Below are positions 10,775 to 19,932 of a stretch of DNA of 21,201 bases, one piece after another. Each line of letters starts with the position of its first letter. Positions within the stretch are counted from its first letter, which is position 1. The notes under the pieces are model-generated. The model did not search any database and was not told where the DNA came from. It saw only the letters and a program-made list of their open reading frames with translations. The DNA comes from Reticulomyxa filosa (taxonomy: Eukaryota; Foraminifera; Reticulomyxidae). The position numbers and the translations under genes are program-made. The stretch lies in assembly GCA_000512085.1 (NCBI GenBank), contig ASPP01005800.1, positions 1 through 21,201 on the forward strand, in the 5' to 3' direction.

Positions 10775-11273
10775 TGTTTGTGTTGATTTTATTTCAACAA
10801 GGTTTTTTTGTTTTTTGAAAAAGGTCCACTCTTGTTAACTTCTGCCAAACTTTTTGAAATCTATATCATCAAAGACAATAGTCTTGAAATGAATGTAGGA
10901 ACATTATCCATTTTCGCTTGCCTCTAAATGAAAAACTATTAAATAAGTTGTAAATATTGTCAAAGTCACAAGAAGGTTATTCTAACTGCTGAGTCAATAA
11001 TACTCAAATAGCTGTTGGCAGATCATTTTAAAAAATTTTTGGCTTGGAAAGGGAAAAAAAAGAGCTACTCTAAGAAAAAAGTTCATAGAAATTTTTTTAT
11101 GAAGAGAAATTTCATGGCCACATAGGTCAAGAAATTTTTGGAAATTTCAATATTTTACTAGTAAAACAAAACGCAAAAAATCTTCCGATTTTGTCACTCA
11201 GTCACTTGCAAATGGAATCCCCACAAAAGAAACTTGAAAATCAAAATCTGGAAAAAAAACTAAAAAATGCCGT
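10775..11273. other. Intergenic, sHSP 3' side to DEP-kaptin 5' side
   Basis: 499 nt that must hold the 3' UTR of the small heat-shock gene and the promoter of the DEP-kaptin gene, both on the minus strand. It is AT-rich with A and T runs. Two short palindromes GAAATTTC (11106-11113 and 11141-11148) resemble a heat-shock element half-pair, but they are downstream of the heat-shock gene, so I give them little weight. No convincing frame or RNA gene. Confidence 0.55.
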
Positions 11274-11958
11274 TTATTGAACGTCAACAGTAACATGTCC
11301 TTTGGAAGTGGGGCGTTGTTTCGGAATTGAAACATTTAGAACGCCGTTTTCAAATTTGGCAGCAATTCCGGACAAATCTTTGGCAACATCATCAGGCAAA
11401 ACCAATTGTCGCACAAAGTTTCCGTGATATCTTTCTTTTCTGTGGATTGTCTGGTTGGTGTCTTTCTCTTCTTTGAACTCTTTGCGCTCACCACTTATTT
11501 CTAAAACATTTCCTGTCCAATAAAATGTTATCTTTTAAAATATAGAGGGAGATAAAAAGCCCTCTAAATAAACAACGATTGAAAGTAAAGGCCTCACCTT
11601 TTAACAGTACTTTGATATCTTTCTTGTCGACACCAGGTAGATCACAGGATATTTTGTATTCGGAGTCTTTTTCAATCACATCTGTACTCATTGACGGGAA
11701 TTTGCTGAAATTTTCCGGCCAATTTTCAAAGAAATTATGGCGGAACAAGTTTGGGTAATCAAAATGGCGGAGAAGTGGATGATCAAATGGACCGAATAAG
11801 TCACGTCGTTCTTGAGATGGCGCCACCAAACTTTCTTTCGATTGCTCTTTTCCTGTTCCTTTGTTTGGTCTTATTATTGCCAATCCTCGGGCACAATATG
11901 GAGGCACATGATACCCCTTGTGCACACAGGCTCTGCGGAGAAGTAAGTTAAATTTCAT
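11274..11958 (-). CDS. Small heat-shock protein (Hsp20 family), probably organellar
   Basis: Two exons, 11598-11958 and 11274-11512, joined across an 85-nt intron (donor GGTGAG, acceptor ACAG, phase 1), give 199 residues. Residues 90-185 form an alpha-crystallin domain: CDLPGVDKKDIKVLLKG, then NVLEISGERKEFKEEKD, YHGNFVRQLVLPDD, and the diagnostic NGVLNVSIPK. Such proteins form oligomers that hold unfolding clients without using ATP. The first 35 residues have several Arg and Lys, no acidic residue and hydrophobic spacing, which suggests a mitochondrial targeting peptide (inference). The C-terminal IxI anchoring motif is not evident; the protein ends HVTVDVQ. It is divergent from the SKP1-like gene, with 298 nt between the two start codons. 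Confidence 0.93.
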
Positions 11959-12256
11959 GATTTAAACGTAACAAATTGTTTGACGCAGAAAAAACAAACG
12001 AAAAATCTTTTTTTGAAGGGGAACCTGCCAGCTCCCATAAGAGCCGATCAAACTGTCACGCTTACAAACAGATTCGTAGAGATGTTGTTATACGCCTGTA
12101 AATTTATCCATTTTATCAACTAACTGACATTGCAAATTCAAAAATACGCTTGGTAGTATTTGATTGGCAGCTGCCTTCGGTTTTTTCTTTTTTAATGAGT
12201 TTTTGTTTTTTTATTTCCCAAAATTATTTTTTTGTCTCTAATCCTTGAATTTTAGA
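11959..12256. promoter_or_regulatory. Shared divergent promoter region, sHSP and SKP1-like genes
   Basis: 298 nt between two divergent start codons, so it must hold both 5' UTRs and promoters. I see no clean alternating GAA/TTC heat-shock element. A GGCAGCTGCC palindrome lies near 12165-12175. A T-rich tract ending TTTTAG directly precedes the SKP1-like ATG and could be a 5' UTR 3' splice site. Confidence 0.4.
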
Positions 12257-13124
12257 ATGTCCACAGAAGAGAAAAAAGAGCAACAAGTAGAATCCACCGA
12301 ACCAAAAAAAGAAGAAGGAGGACTAGATGATGATGGAGACGACGAGATTGTACTGAAGACAGTAGGAGAGGACGGGAAAGACGGAAAATCTTTCTCGATA
12401 AAAAAAATATTGTAAACTTTCCAACTTTGTTATGACAATTTTGAAAGGTAATGTCCAAAAAAAGTGTAATAGGAGGCGTGATCTCTTTTGGGTTGTCCTA
12501 AATATTATTTCCGAGGATAAAAAATTTTTTATGAACGATAGGTGATCCAACTGCTAAGGAAATTGAAGTCCGTCAAGTTGGCAGTGACACATTAGAGAAT
12601 ATTGTCAAGTATTTGAACGAACACAAAGGTGAGGAACCTCCTCCGTTGCCTTGCCCAGTTCGATCAACGGAAATGTCACAAATAGTGTCAGTAAAATGGG
12701 ACGCCGAGTTTATTGATGCTTTTGACAAAAAAGCTATTTTTGAAATTATTTTGGTACGTTTGTGTCCATGTATTCTTTTTTACCTTGTTTGTTACAATCA
12801 ATTTAACAATTCCTAACCTTAAATATGATTTTGTTTGTTGGCCTGATTGAATCGGGTGATGCATATGAATTGCTTCGCAAGGGCGCAAACTACATGGGTA
12901 TGTTTTTTTTTGAAAACTGTACGTGTGTTATCGCTTATGATGATTTGTTGAAAAAATCTGTTGTAGATATAAAATCGTTGTTGCATTTGGGATGTGCCAA
13001 GATTGCAACTTTGATTAAAAAGTTGGACCAAAAGGAAATTAACCGTATCATTGAAGAAGAAGAAAAATGGCAAAAGGAACACGGTGGTGGTGACAAGACA
13101 GAAGAAAAGGAAGCATCATCCTAA
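12257..13124 (+). CDS. SKP1-like SCF adaptor, with one frame disruption
   Basis: Four exons, 12257-12447, 12542-12753, 12882-12897 and 12967-13124. SKP1 links F-box proteins to the cullin in SCF ubiquitin ligases. The order matches the family: an N-terminal BTB/POZ-like part (KSFSIKK, CKLSNFVMTILKGD), YLNEHKGEEPPPLP, VKWDAEFIDAFDKKAIFEIIL, then GANYMDIKSLLHLGCAKIATLIK. The genomic frame hits TAA at 12413-12415 just after eight A's (12400-12407). Reading that run as seven A's joins all four exons into 191 residues. The third exon has only 16 nt (GANYM plus one base). The C-terminus is shortened: after IKKLDQKEINRII comes an EEEEKWQKEH tail, and the FNI-NDFTPEEE block that contacts F-box proteins in SKP1 is not seen. 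AATAAA at 13283-13288 is a plausible polyadenylation signal. A gene with a sequencing error is likelier than a pseudogene. Confidence 0.82.
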
Positions 13125-14327
13125 AAAAGACCCAAAGTGAGGACCAGCAAAAAACACCATTTATTTTTGTAAGACATTTTTTTTTTTGGTGAAATTGTGG
13201 CCTTGTGTCTGTTGCAGTTGTTGACTGGAATCAGATACAAGTGTTTGTTTTCTACTCATGGGTGGCTCTTTAAAAGAAATTGAATAAACATTCATTTGAA
13301 TCAATTACAATATGAGACAATGAAACCCTTTTTCCTCAAAACAACACAATGTCCCTTTCTCCATTTTTAAAGGCTGTGGATATTAAAGATGAACGTACGA
13401 ATATTGCCCAAAAAACATAGAAAAATTGCAAAAGGAAATTTAAATAAACACGAAACTAACGTGATGCATTACTTGTAAAATTTATAAAAACGATCTAATT
13501 CTGACGCTATCCTGTTAAAAGAAGTGATCACTGCCAAAAACACGCCAAAAATTAAACCTCTTCTTCAAACACAATAGAAAAGTGTTTGATCAGTTTTTAT
13601 TATTACTTTTTTGTGACAAGAACGAACGTTTTTGGAATACTAAGGGAACTAACAGATAAATCTAGGACAACTCAAGAAAAAATTATTTTGTTTTTTGTGT
13701 AAGTTTCCAAAAACAACAAACAATTTGCGATTGTGACAAAAAACGAGTTGTTTATTCGGAATTTTGTCTTTCTTAACAAAGAAAAAACGAGTGCGTGCAT
13801 CTCCCTTTTACTTTGAAATCTTGCACTTTCATTATTAGCTCTTTATTTTAAAGGTTGTAAACAAATCTGGTCATTTCTTATCTTTACAGGTGAAATTCTT
13901 TCTCCATTTGAGCGTAGCTCACAGTAGCAAACGCTCAAGCGTAAACAAATCGAAGGAACAACTCGTAGATTACAACTTTATAACTTAAACAGGTGAGGAT
14001 ATGGACAACGGATTATGCCCATCGAAGAGAGCAGTAGAAGGTAGCAAATATTCATAAAAAAAAATGAAGTAGCTCAGTTTTTGGCGCATTTGCGCAATAT
14101 CTTGAAGACACGGAATAAAAAAATAGTTGTAAAAGAATTGATTGAGTTGAGACGGTCCGTAATTGATCACATTGAGGTGAATGACAAATCTGCAGTTCCA
14201 TCAATAGAACAAACAATGCAAAATTAAACAAAGATTAAATAAATTATCATATATTTTACTTGTTTTGCAACAATCTAATCAAAAACGTTTTATGTAATGT
14301 GAAAATAAGGATTATAAAAAGAAGCAC
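13125..14327. other. Intergenic, SKP1-like gene to NACHT gene
   Basis: 1203 nt. The first part is SKP1-like 3' UTR. 13351-13419 has a 23-codon ATG frame (MSLSPFLKAVD...) that I cannot support as a gene. A hairpin-forming pair TTGAGCGT (13908-13915) and ACGCTCAA (13931-13938) lies around a 15-nt loop. Coding-like pieces at 13891-14227 are listed separately. The rest is AT-rich with no recognisable signal. The NACHT promoter must be here. Confidence 0.5.
13891..14227 (+). pseudogene. Possible small gene or gene remnant
   Basis: Three plus-strand pieces read like protein. The first is after a good 3' splice site (TCTTTACAG, ending 13889 or so) with RSSVNKSKEQLVDYNFIT before a stop. The second is MDNGLCPSKRA from ATG 14001. 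The third is FLAHLRNILKTRN through KIVVKELIELRRSVIDHIE, ending at TAA 14225-14227. A GTAGAA donor at 14034 and CTCAG acceptor at 14076-14077 would join the last two in phase, giving a 60-residue product. No family is recognised, and the pieces are short enough to be chance. It could also be a leader or remnant of a gene that preceded the NACHT gene. Confidence 0.25.
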
Positions 14328-17300
14328 ATGTGCACACGTGTGTACGAATATGCAAAGAAGCATAAGAAACTGAAAGGAGGAATGCAAAATGAACTGGAAC
14401 AAGATAAATTTTTAGTAGAAATGAAAGCACTGATAAGATTGTGTGGTGATGTGGTTGAAGAAGAGGTGTTGCGAAAACAATTGGAAGAAGCAAATGGAAA
14501 CGTATCTGTTGTGATTGAAAATATGGTTTCCAGATTTATGAGTGAAAATGAAATGAAGGAAAAGGATAAGAAAAAAGAGATAGAGAATATTACAGAAAAA
14601 ATAGAAAAAGGAAAAAGAGAAGAGGAAAAAATAGATATTGGTGAAACAAAACCAGGAATAAATTTGCAAGGTTATTGTTCAAATAAAAAATGTCTAGCAG
14701 CAAAAGGAAAGTTATTAGTATGGATAAATATTGGTTTTAATGAGATATCATTTGTATCAGATAAAGCATCATATTCTTGTCCAGATTGTAAGGGATTAAG
14801 TGTAGCATTAATTGAAAAAGTAAAATTTATAAATTCGGAATATTCAATAATAGCAAGCGATAAATCGACAATATTAGAGAATAAAAATATTTATCAAAGT
14901 ACATACGTAATAAACTCAGGATTAAAATATAAATTAAAAGCAAAAAAAATTAAACAGCATGCAACAAATGTAGATGATTTAATAAATCGAAGTGAACAAG
15001 CAATGAAAAGTAAAGAAATAATAAAATTGATAAAAGAATTAGAAGACTCTGGTATTAAAGTAGTTAATCCACCAAAAATAAAAGAAAAACAAAGATTACT
15101 AGAAAAAATAGAAAATGATTATAATGGTGACTTTAATCAAGCGTTTGATATTGGAAGATTTACCATTTTATGTGAAAATATTACAAATTTAAAAACTGCA
15201 GTTGCTGTGATGAAAGAAGCAGAGAAATTTAACTTAATTGTATCTGAAGATAAAAATTTTTTTGAAGCACAATCTAAAACACATTATCGTGTCCACATTA
15301 TTAAATTATATGCTCCAAACGATGATGTCTACATTGAAATGCAAGCAACATTAAAAAAATTTACAACATTGGAAGGACACACTGTGATTGAAAATGCAAA
15401 ATTAAGTCATGATTTGTATGATATCAATCGGGTATGGAAAGTAAATGATTCAACAAATCAAAAAGAAACATTATTTAAACAAGCAAGTGATGAAATATTA
15501 ACTAAAATTAATGATATTTTTTGTGAATGGATTGAAGAAAAACAAATACAAAAAATTTCCGATCGTTATAAATCACATTTAAGTATTGGTATTTTAAAAC
15601 CACCACAATTAGATTACAAAAATTCTTCTAACATCAATCATAGCACTCCATTAAAACTTATCGAATTTGTCTATCAACAACTTTGTAATTTTATTCCAAG
15701 TACAATTAAAGGAAAAGCTATTTATGTTACTTTATATGAATTTTATAAACAATACATTATTGAAAGACATCAACCAGCAAGCTGTTTTGATTTTTCATTA
15801 CGATTACAAAAATCTAAAAGTCAACAAATACAGCAAGATGTGACAATAGTACAAGCACTTGAAACATACATACCATTAGAAGCAAATAATTACCCATACA
15901 ACGAAAATGAAAATACTGATCAAAAATATATATCATATGATTGCTATGAGCATGTAATGAAATTTTTAGAATTAAAAGAAGATGACAAAAAAATTAATGA
16001 ACGACATTCAAATAAAATAATGATAATTCAAGGTAAATCAGGATCTGGAAAAAGTCTTTTTTGTCGCCATTTAGAAGATAAATTATGGAATAATTATTCA
16101 TTTGATTTAAAAAGACCTATTCCTGTTTTTATTTCATTGCCGAAAGTTTACAATCAATATAACAAAGAAAAACAAGATGATATTATTTTACAATCATTGC
16201 CATATAAAAATATTAGTAAACACATTATTAATGAAATTCGTAATAAATTATCTTTTATATTCATTATGGATGGATTTGATGAAATATTTAATTCGTATCG
16301 TAACAATGTCAATAATAATAAATATTTTTATGATTATTTTAATTTAAATCAATGGAATGCAAATATTGTTATTACTTGTAGAAGTGATGTATTACATGAT
16401 GATGATATTAAACAGATGTTAATGGGTATAAATCAAAACAATATACCCAAAACAACAACAAAAATGATGCATTTATGGCCATTTACTAAACAACAAACTT
16501 ATAGTTATATAGAAAAATTTGCAAGCATGTTAAAAAATAACAAGAAAAATAGCATCAATATTAACATTAATAATAACGTTGATTGGGATTTACAACAATA
16601 TAAAGAAACATTAAACAATTACCCAAATTTAAAAAGAATGATGGAACAACCATTTCTTCTTCAAATTATTTTAACAGTTTTGCCGTCATTAACAAAACAA
16701 TACGATAATGGAAGTAATCTTTCTAAAACACAAATATATGAAGCATTTCATAATTATTGGATTGATCTTCGTGTTCAAAATTTAATTAATAGATTAGCAA
16801 AATTAAAAATTCAAATTAATTATAAAAAAATTAAATCTACATTTTATAAATATTGTATTGATCTAGGATTTGAAATGTTTATTCAAGGTAAATCAATTGC
16901 AATTGAAGAAGATATTCAAGATGAAGAAAATGAAAAAATATGCATTAAATTAGATCCAAAAGAAGAAGAAGGAGAAAAGACAGAAGCAAAAAAGAACGAT
17001 GTTAAAATGGAAACAGAAAAATCAATTACTAAAAATGTTTGGGAAAAATATTTCAATGGTGATAGTATTGCTAAATATATATTAAAAAGAGTTGAGAGCG
17101 ATAAATATGAATTTTTACACAAGTCATGTCAAGAATATTATGCAGCACAAAAAATAATATTGGATATAATATTATGGAAACCAAATGACATAAATAATTT
17201 AAATAATGCACAATTTCAAAAACAATTTGAAAGTAATATTCATAAATTATTAATTAATTATAAATTACTAAATGAGGAATTAGGAATTATTCAATTTATT

Positions 17301-19634
17301 GCAGAAAGAATTCATGACAATAACGCAATATATATAAATTTGAAATCGAGACTATTTAGAATTATTGAAGCATCAAAACATAATTCTAATATCAATATTG
17401 CAGCATCTAATGCAATAACAATACTTAATTTTGCGAGAATAAGTTTAAATAATCAAAATTGGAATAATATAAAAATTCCATATGCAATATTAGATCATGC
17501 ATTTTTGGAAGGAACAAATTTACAAAATGCATATTTAAATCAAGTTTCATTTTTTCAAGCATTTTTGAATAAAGTAAATTTTTCTAATGCATCAATGACT
17601 CAAAGTTATTTTGGTGAATATGCATATTTAAAAGGACATTCAAGTAGAATTAATGAAGTAAAATTTTCAGCAGATGATTTACAAATTGTATCATGTTCAG
17701 AAGATAAAACAATACGAATATGGGATACATTATCAGGAAAGCAGCTAAAATTATTTGAGGGACATACAGATGATGTACGTGGAATAGAATTTTCAAATGA
17801 TAATTCTAAAATTTTATCATGTTCATGGGATAAAACAATAAGATTATGGGATACAATATCTGGGAAACAAATACAAATATTTGAAGGACATAATATGTAT
17901 GTAAATGCAGCATATTTTTTACCAAATGATAATACTAAAATTATATCATGTTCAGATGACGAAACTATTCGATTATGGGATACAATATCTGGAAAACAAA
18001 TACAAATATTTGAAAAACACGAAGGCTATGTAAAACAAGTACAATTTTCACCAGATTGTTCAAAAATTGTATCATGTTCATGGGATAAAACAATAAGATT
18101 ATGGGATATAATATCCGGAAAACTAATGCAAACATTTGAAGGACATTTACATCCAGTAAGGAATGTACATTTTTCATCAGATGGTTCCAAAATTATATCA
18201 TGTTGTGAAAACACAGTTAGAATATGGGATATAATATCTGGAAAGCAATTACAAATATTTGAAGATAATTTTAACAATGTAAATGATGCAAAATTTTCGT
18301 CCAATGATTCTACTATTATTTTGTGTTCAAATAATATAATCCAAATATTAGATGCGTTATCAGGAAAACAGATTCAAATATTAGAAGGACATTCAGGCTC
18401 AATAAATGGTATACATTTATCTTCAGATGGTTCTAAAATTGTATCATGCTCAAGTGATAAAACTATTCGATTATGGGATACATCGTCAGTACAAAAAATA
18501 CCATTTTTAGAAGGACATAAGGATACTATTAATCATGTAAAATTTTCATCTGATTTTTCTAAAATTGCATCATGCTCGAAAGATAAAACAATAAGAATAT
18601 GGGACACACTATCAGGAAAACAATTGCAATTATTTGAAGGACATACAAAGGATGTAAGTGGAATAGAATTTTCAAGTGATAGTTCAAAAATGGTATCTTT
18701 TTCGTCGAATGAAATAATAAGATTATGGGATACAATATCTGGAAAACAAATACAAATATTTGAAGGACATAATAAGTTTATAAATGCAGTACATTTTTTA
18801 CCAAATGATAATACCAAAATTATATCATGTTCAGCAGATAAAACCATTCGATTGTGGAATGTCTTTTCTGGCGAACAAATTCAAATATTTGAAGGACATA
18901 GTGATGAAATTAATGGAATACATTTTTCTCATTCAAATAGTTTACAAATTGTATCATTTTCAATGGATAATACAATAAGATTATGGGATATATCAGGAAA
19001 GCAAATTCAAATATTTGAAGGACATACTGCTTGTATAAATGATGTAAAATTTTTACCAAATGATCATTCTAAAATCCTGTCATGTTCTAATGACAATACA
19101 ATTAGATTATGGGATACATTATCAGGAAAACAATTACAATTATTTAAAGGTCATTCAGATGACATTGATGGAATAACATTTTCATCAGATGGTCTCAAAT
19201 TTCTATCATTTTCAAAAGATAAAACAATAAGAATATGGGACATTTCATCAGAAAATCAAATTCAAATATTACGCGGACATAAAAATAAGATTAATTTTGC
19301 TCAATTTACTTCTGATGGAAATAAAATTGTTTCTTGTTCAAATGATGAAACAATAAGAATATGGGATTTATCTAAAAAACAAGTTCGAATATTAGAAGGA
19401 CATTCAGATTACGTAACTAAAATACAACTTTCTTCAGATGATTCAAAACTTATATCATGTTCAAGTGATAGAACAATTCGATTATGGGGAATTGATAATA
19501 AAATGGGGTTAATAAAATGCATTTGGCAAAGTGGTATTCAAAGTTGTGGACTATCAATGAAAGGAAGTATTTGGGAAAATGTCAATGGTTTAACACCTCA
19601 ACAGGAATTACTTGTAAAACAACGTTTAATTTAA
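14328..19634 (+). CDS. Zn ribbon - RelA/SpoT-like - NACHT - pentapeptide - WD40 protein
   Basis: One 1768-codon frame without introns; M1 at 14328, alternative start M19 at 14382. Residues 30-70 are helical and faintly CUE/UBA-like. Residues 117-154 have CxxxxC and CxxC pairs, a probable zinc ribbon. Residues 240-385 look like a RelA/SpoT nucleotidyltransferase: DIGRFTIL (D274), THYRVHI (320) and YIEMQATL (E337) sit where the family has its conserved Asp, YRS-H and ExQ. Residues 569-576 are a Walker A (GKSGSGKS), 644-652 a Walker B (FIMDGFDE), and R685 lies in a sensor-like ITCRSD, which together indicate a NACHT NTPase. FLHKSCQEYYAA (929-940) is the typical downstream helical motif. Residues 1048-1095 have pentapeptide-like (A/N)(L/F)xx spacing. 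Residues 1100-1725 hold 15 WD40 repeats. This is the layout of a STAND sensor, usually immune or cell-death related; the function here is inferred. The gene is far more AT-rich than its neighbours. Confidence 0.88.
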   Translation: MCTRVYEYAKKHKKLKGGMQNELEQDKFLVEMKALIRLCGDVVEEEVLRKQLEEANGNVSVVIENMVSRFMSENEMKEKDKKKEIENITEKIEKGKREEEKIDIGETKPGINLQGYCSNKKCLAAKGKLLVWINIGFNEISFVSDKASYSCPDCKGLSVALIEKVKFINSEYSIIASDKSTILENKNIYQSTYVINSGLKYKLKAKKIKQHATNVDDLINRSEQAMKSKEIIKLIKELEDSGIKVVNPPKIKEKQRLLEKIENDYNGDFNQAFDIGRFTILCENITNLKTAVAVMKEAEKFNLIVSEDKNFFEAQSKTHYRVHIIKLYAPNDDVYIEMQATLKKFTTLEGHTVIENAKLSHDLYDINRVWKVNDSTNQKETLFKQASDEILTKINDIFCEWIEEKQIQKISDRYKSHLSIGILKPPQLDYKNSSNINHSTPLKLIEFVYQQLCNFIPSTIKGKAIYVTLYEFYKQYIIERHQPASCFDFSLRLQKSKSQQIQQDVTIVQALETYIPLEANNYPYNENENTDQKYISYDCYEHVMKFLELKEDDKKINERHSNKIMIIQGKSGSGKSLFCRHLEDKLWNNYSFDLKRPIPVFISLPKVYNQYNKEKQDDIILQSLPYKNISKHIINEIRNKLSFIFIMDGFDEIFNSYRNNVNNNKYFYDYFNLNQWNANIVITCRSDVLHDDDIKQMLMGINQNNIPKTTTKMMHLWPFTKQQTYSYIEKFASMLKNNKKNSINININNNVDWDLQQYKETLNNYPNLKRMMEQPFLLQIILTVLPSLTKQYDNGSNLSKTQIYEAFHNYWIDLRVQNLINRLAKLKIQINYKKIKSTFYKYCIDLGFEMFIQGKSIAIEEDIQDEENEKICIKLDPKEEEGEKTEAKKNDVKMETEKSITKNVWEKYFNGDSIAKYILKRVESDKYEFLHKSCQEYYAAQKIILDIILWKPNDINNLNNAQFQKQFESNIHKLLINYKLLNEELGIIQFIAERIHDNNAIYINLKSRLFRIIEASKHNSNINIAASNAITILNFARISLNNQNWNNIKIPYAILDHAFLEGTNLQNAYLNQVSFFQAFLNKVNFSNASMTQSYFGEYAYLKGHSSRINEVKFSADDLQIVSCSEDKTIRIWDTLSGKQLKLFEGHTDDVRGIEFSNDNSKILSCSWDKTIRLWDTISGKQIQIFEGHNMYVNAAYFLPNDNTKIISCSDDETIRLWDTISGKQIQIFEKHEGYVKQVQFSPDCSKIVSCSWDKTIRLWDIISGKLMQTFEGHLHPVRNVHFSSDGSKIISCCENTVRIWDIISGKQLQIFEDNFNNVNDAKFSSNDSTIILCSNNIIQILDALSGKQIQILEGHSGSINGIHLSSDGSKIVSCSSDKTIRLWDTSSVQKIPFLEGHKDTINHVKFSSDFSKIASCSKDKTIRIWDTLSGKQLQLFEGHTKDVSGIEFSSDSSKMVSFSSNEIIRLWDTISGKQIQIFEGHNKFINAVHFLPNDNTKIISCSADKTIRLWNVFSGEQIQIFEGHSDEINGIHFSHSNSLQIVSFSMDNTIRLWDISGKQIQIFEGHTACINDVKFLPNDHSKILSCSNDNTIRLWDTLSGKQLQLFKGHSDDIDGITFSSDGLKFLSFSKDKTIRIWDISSENQIQILRGHKNKINFAQFTSDGNKIVSCSNDETIRIWDLSKKQVRILEGHSDYVTKIQLSSDDSKLISCSSDRTIRLWGIDNKMGLIKCIWQSGIQSCGLSMKGSIWENVNGLTPQQELLVKQRLI
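17628..19503 (+). repeat. Fifteen tandem WD40 repeats, with a seven-repeat internal duplication
   Basis: Fifteen units of about 126 nt follow the pattern GHxxxI...FSxDxxKIVSCSxDxTIRLWD. Repeat 6 (about 18264-18390) is degenerate: GH is replaced by DN, and WD by LD. Units 1, 2 and 3 match units 8, 9 and 10 best, in order, both in protein and in DNA. For example, the GGACATAATA at 17886 recurs at 18765, an offset of 879 nt (293 codons, seven repeats). This fits duplication of one whole seven-bladed propeller. Confidence 0.85.
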
Positions 19635-19932
19635 CTTTTATGGAGTCAATTTGTGTAAGTTTGAAATTGTTTTTTGGTAAAATTTCAAGTATTTTTGAAA
19701 ATTACTGATGTAAATAATTTTGATGAAATTATAATTTTTTTTTATATTGTGTGGAAAATTTTACAAAAAGTTATCAATAATTTTCAATTTTTAAACTCCA
19801 ATATTACTCAAAATCAATCACAAACAATAAAGAGAAATGAAATTAGAAGCAAGTACAAAGGAGATCACAAATTTTTTACGGCTATAAATAATCGAATATT
19901 GTAATACAATTCTTTCCAAAAAAAAAGCATAT
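19635..19932. other. 3' flank of the NACHT gene
   Basis: 298 nt of very AT-rich sequence after the stop, with AATAAA at 19826-19831 as a possible polyadenylation signal. Short open frames here look like chance. The decayed minus-strand gene begins (at its 3' end) at 19933. Confidence 0.5.

Noticed and set aside
11101-11150. Paired GAAATTTC palindromes as heat-shock elements
   Set aside because: They lie on the 3' side of the small heat-shock gene in A/T-rich DNA where such palindromes arise easily, with no third alternating unit in register.
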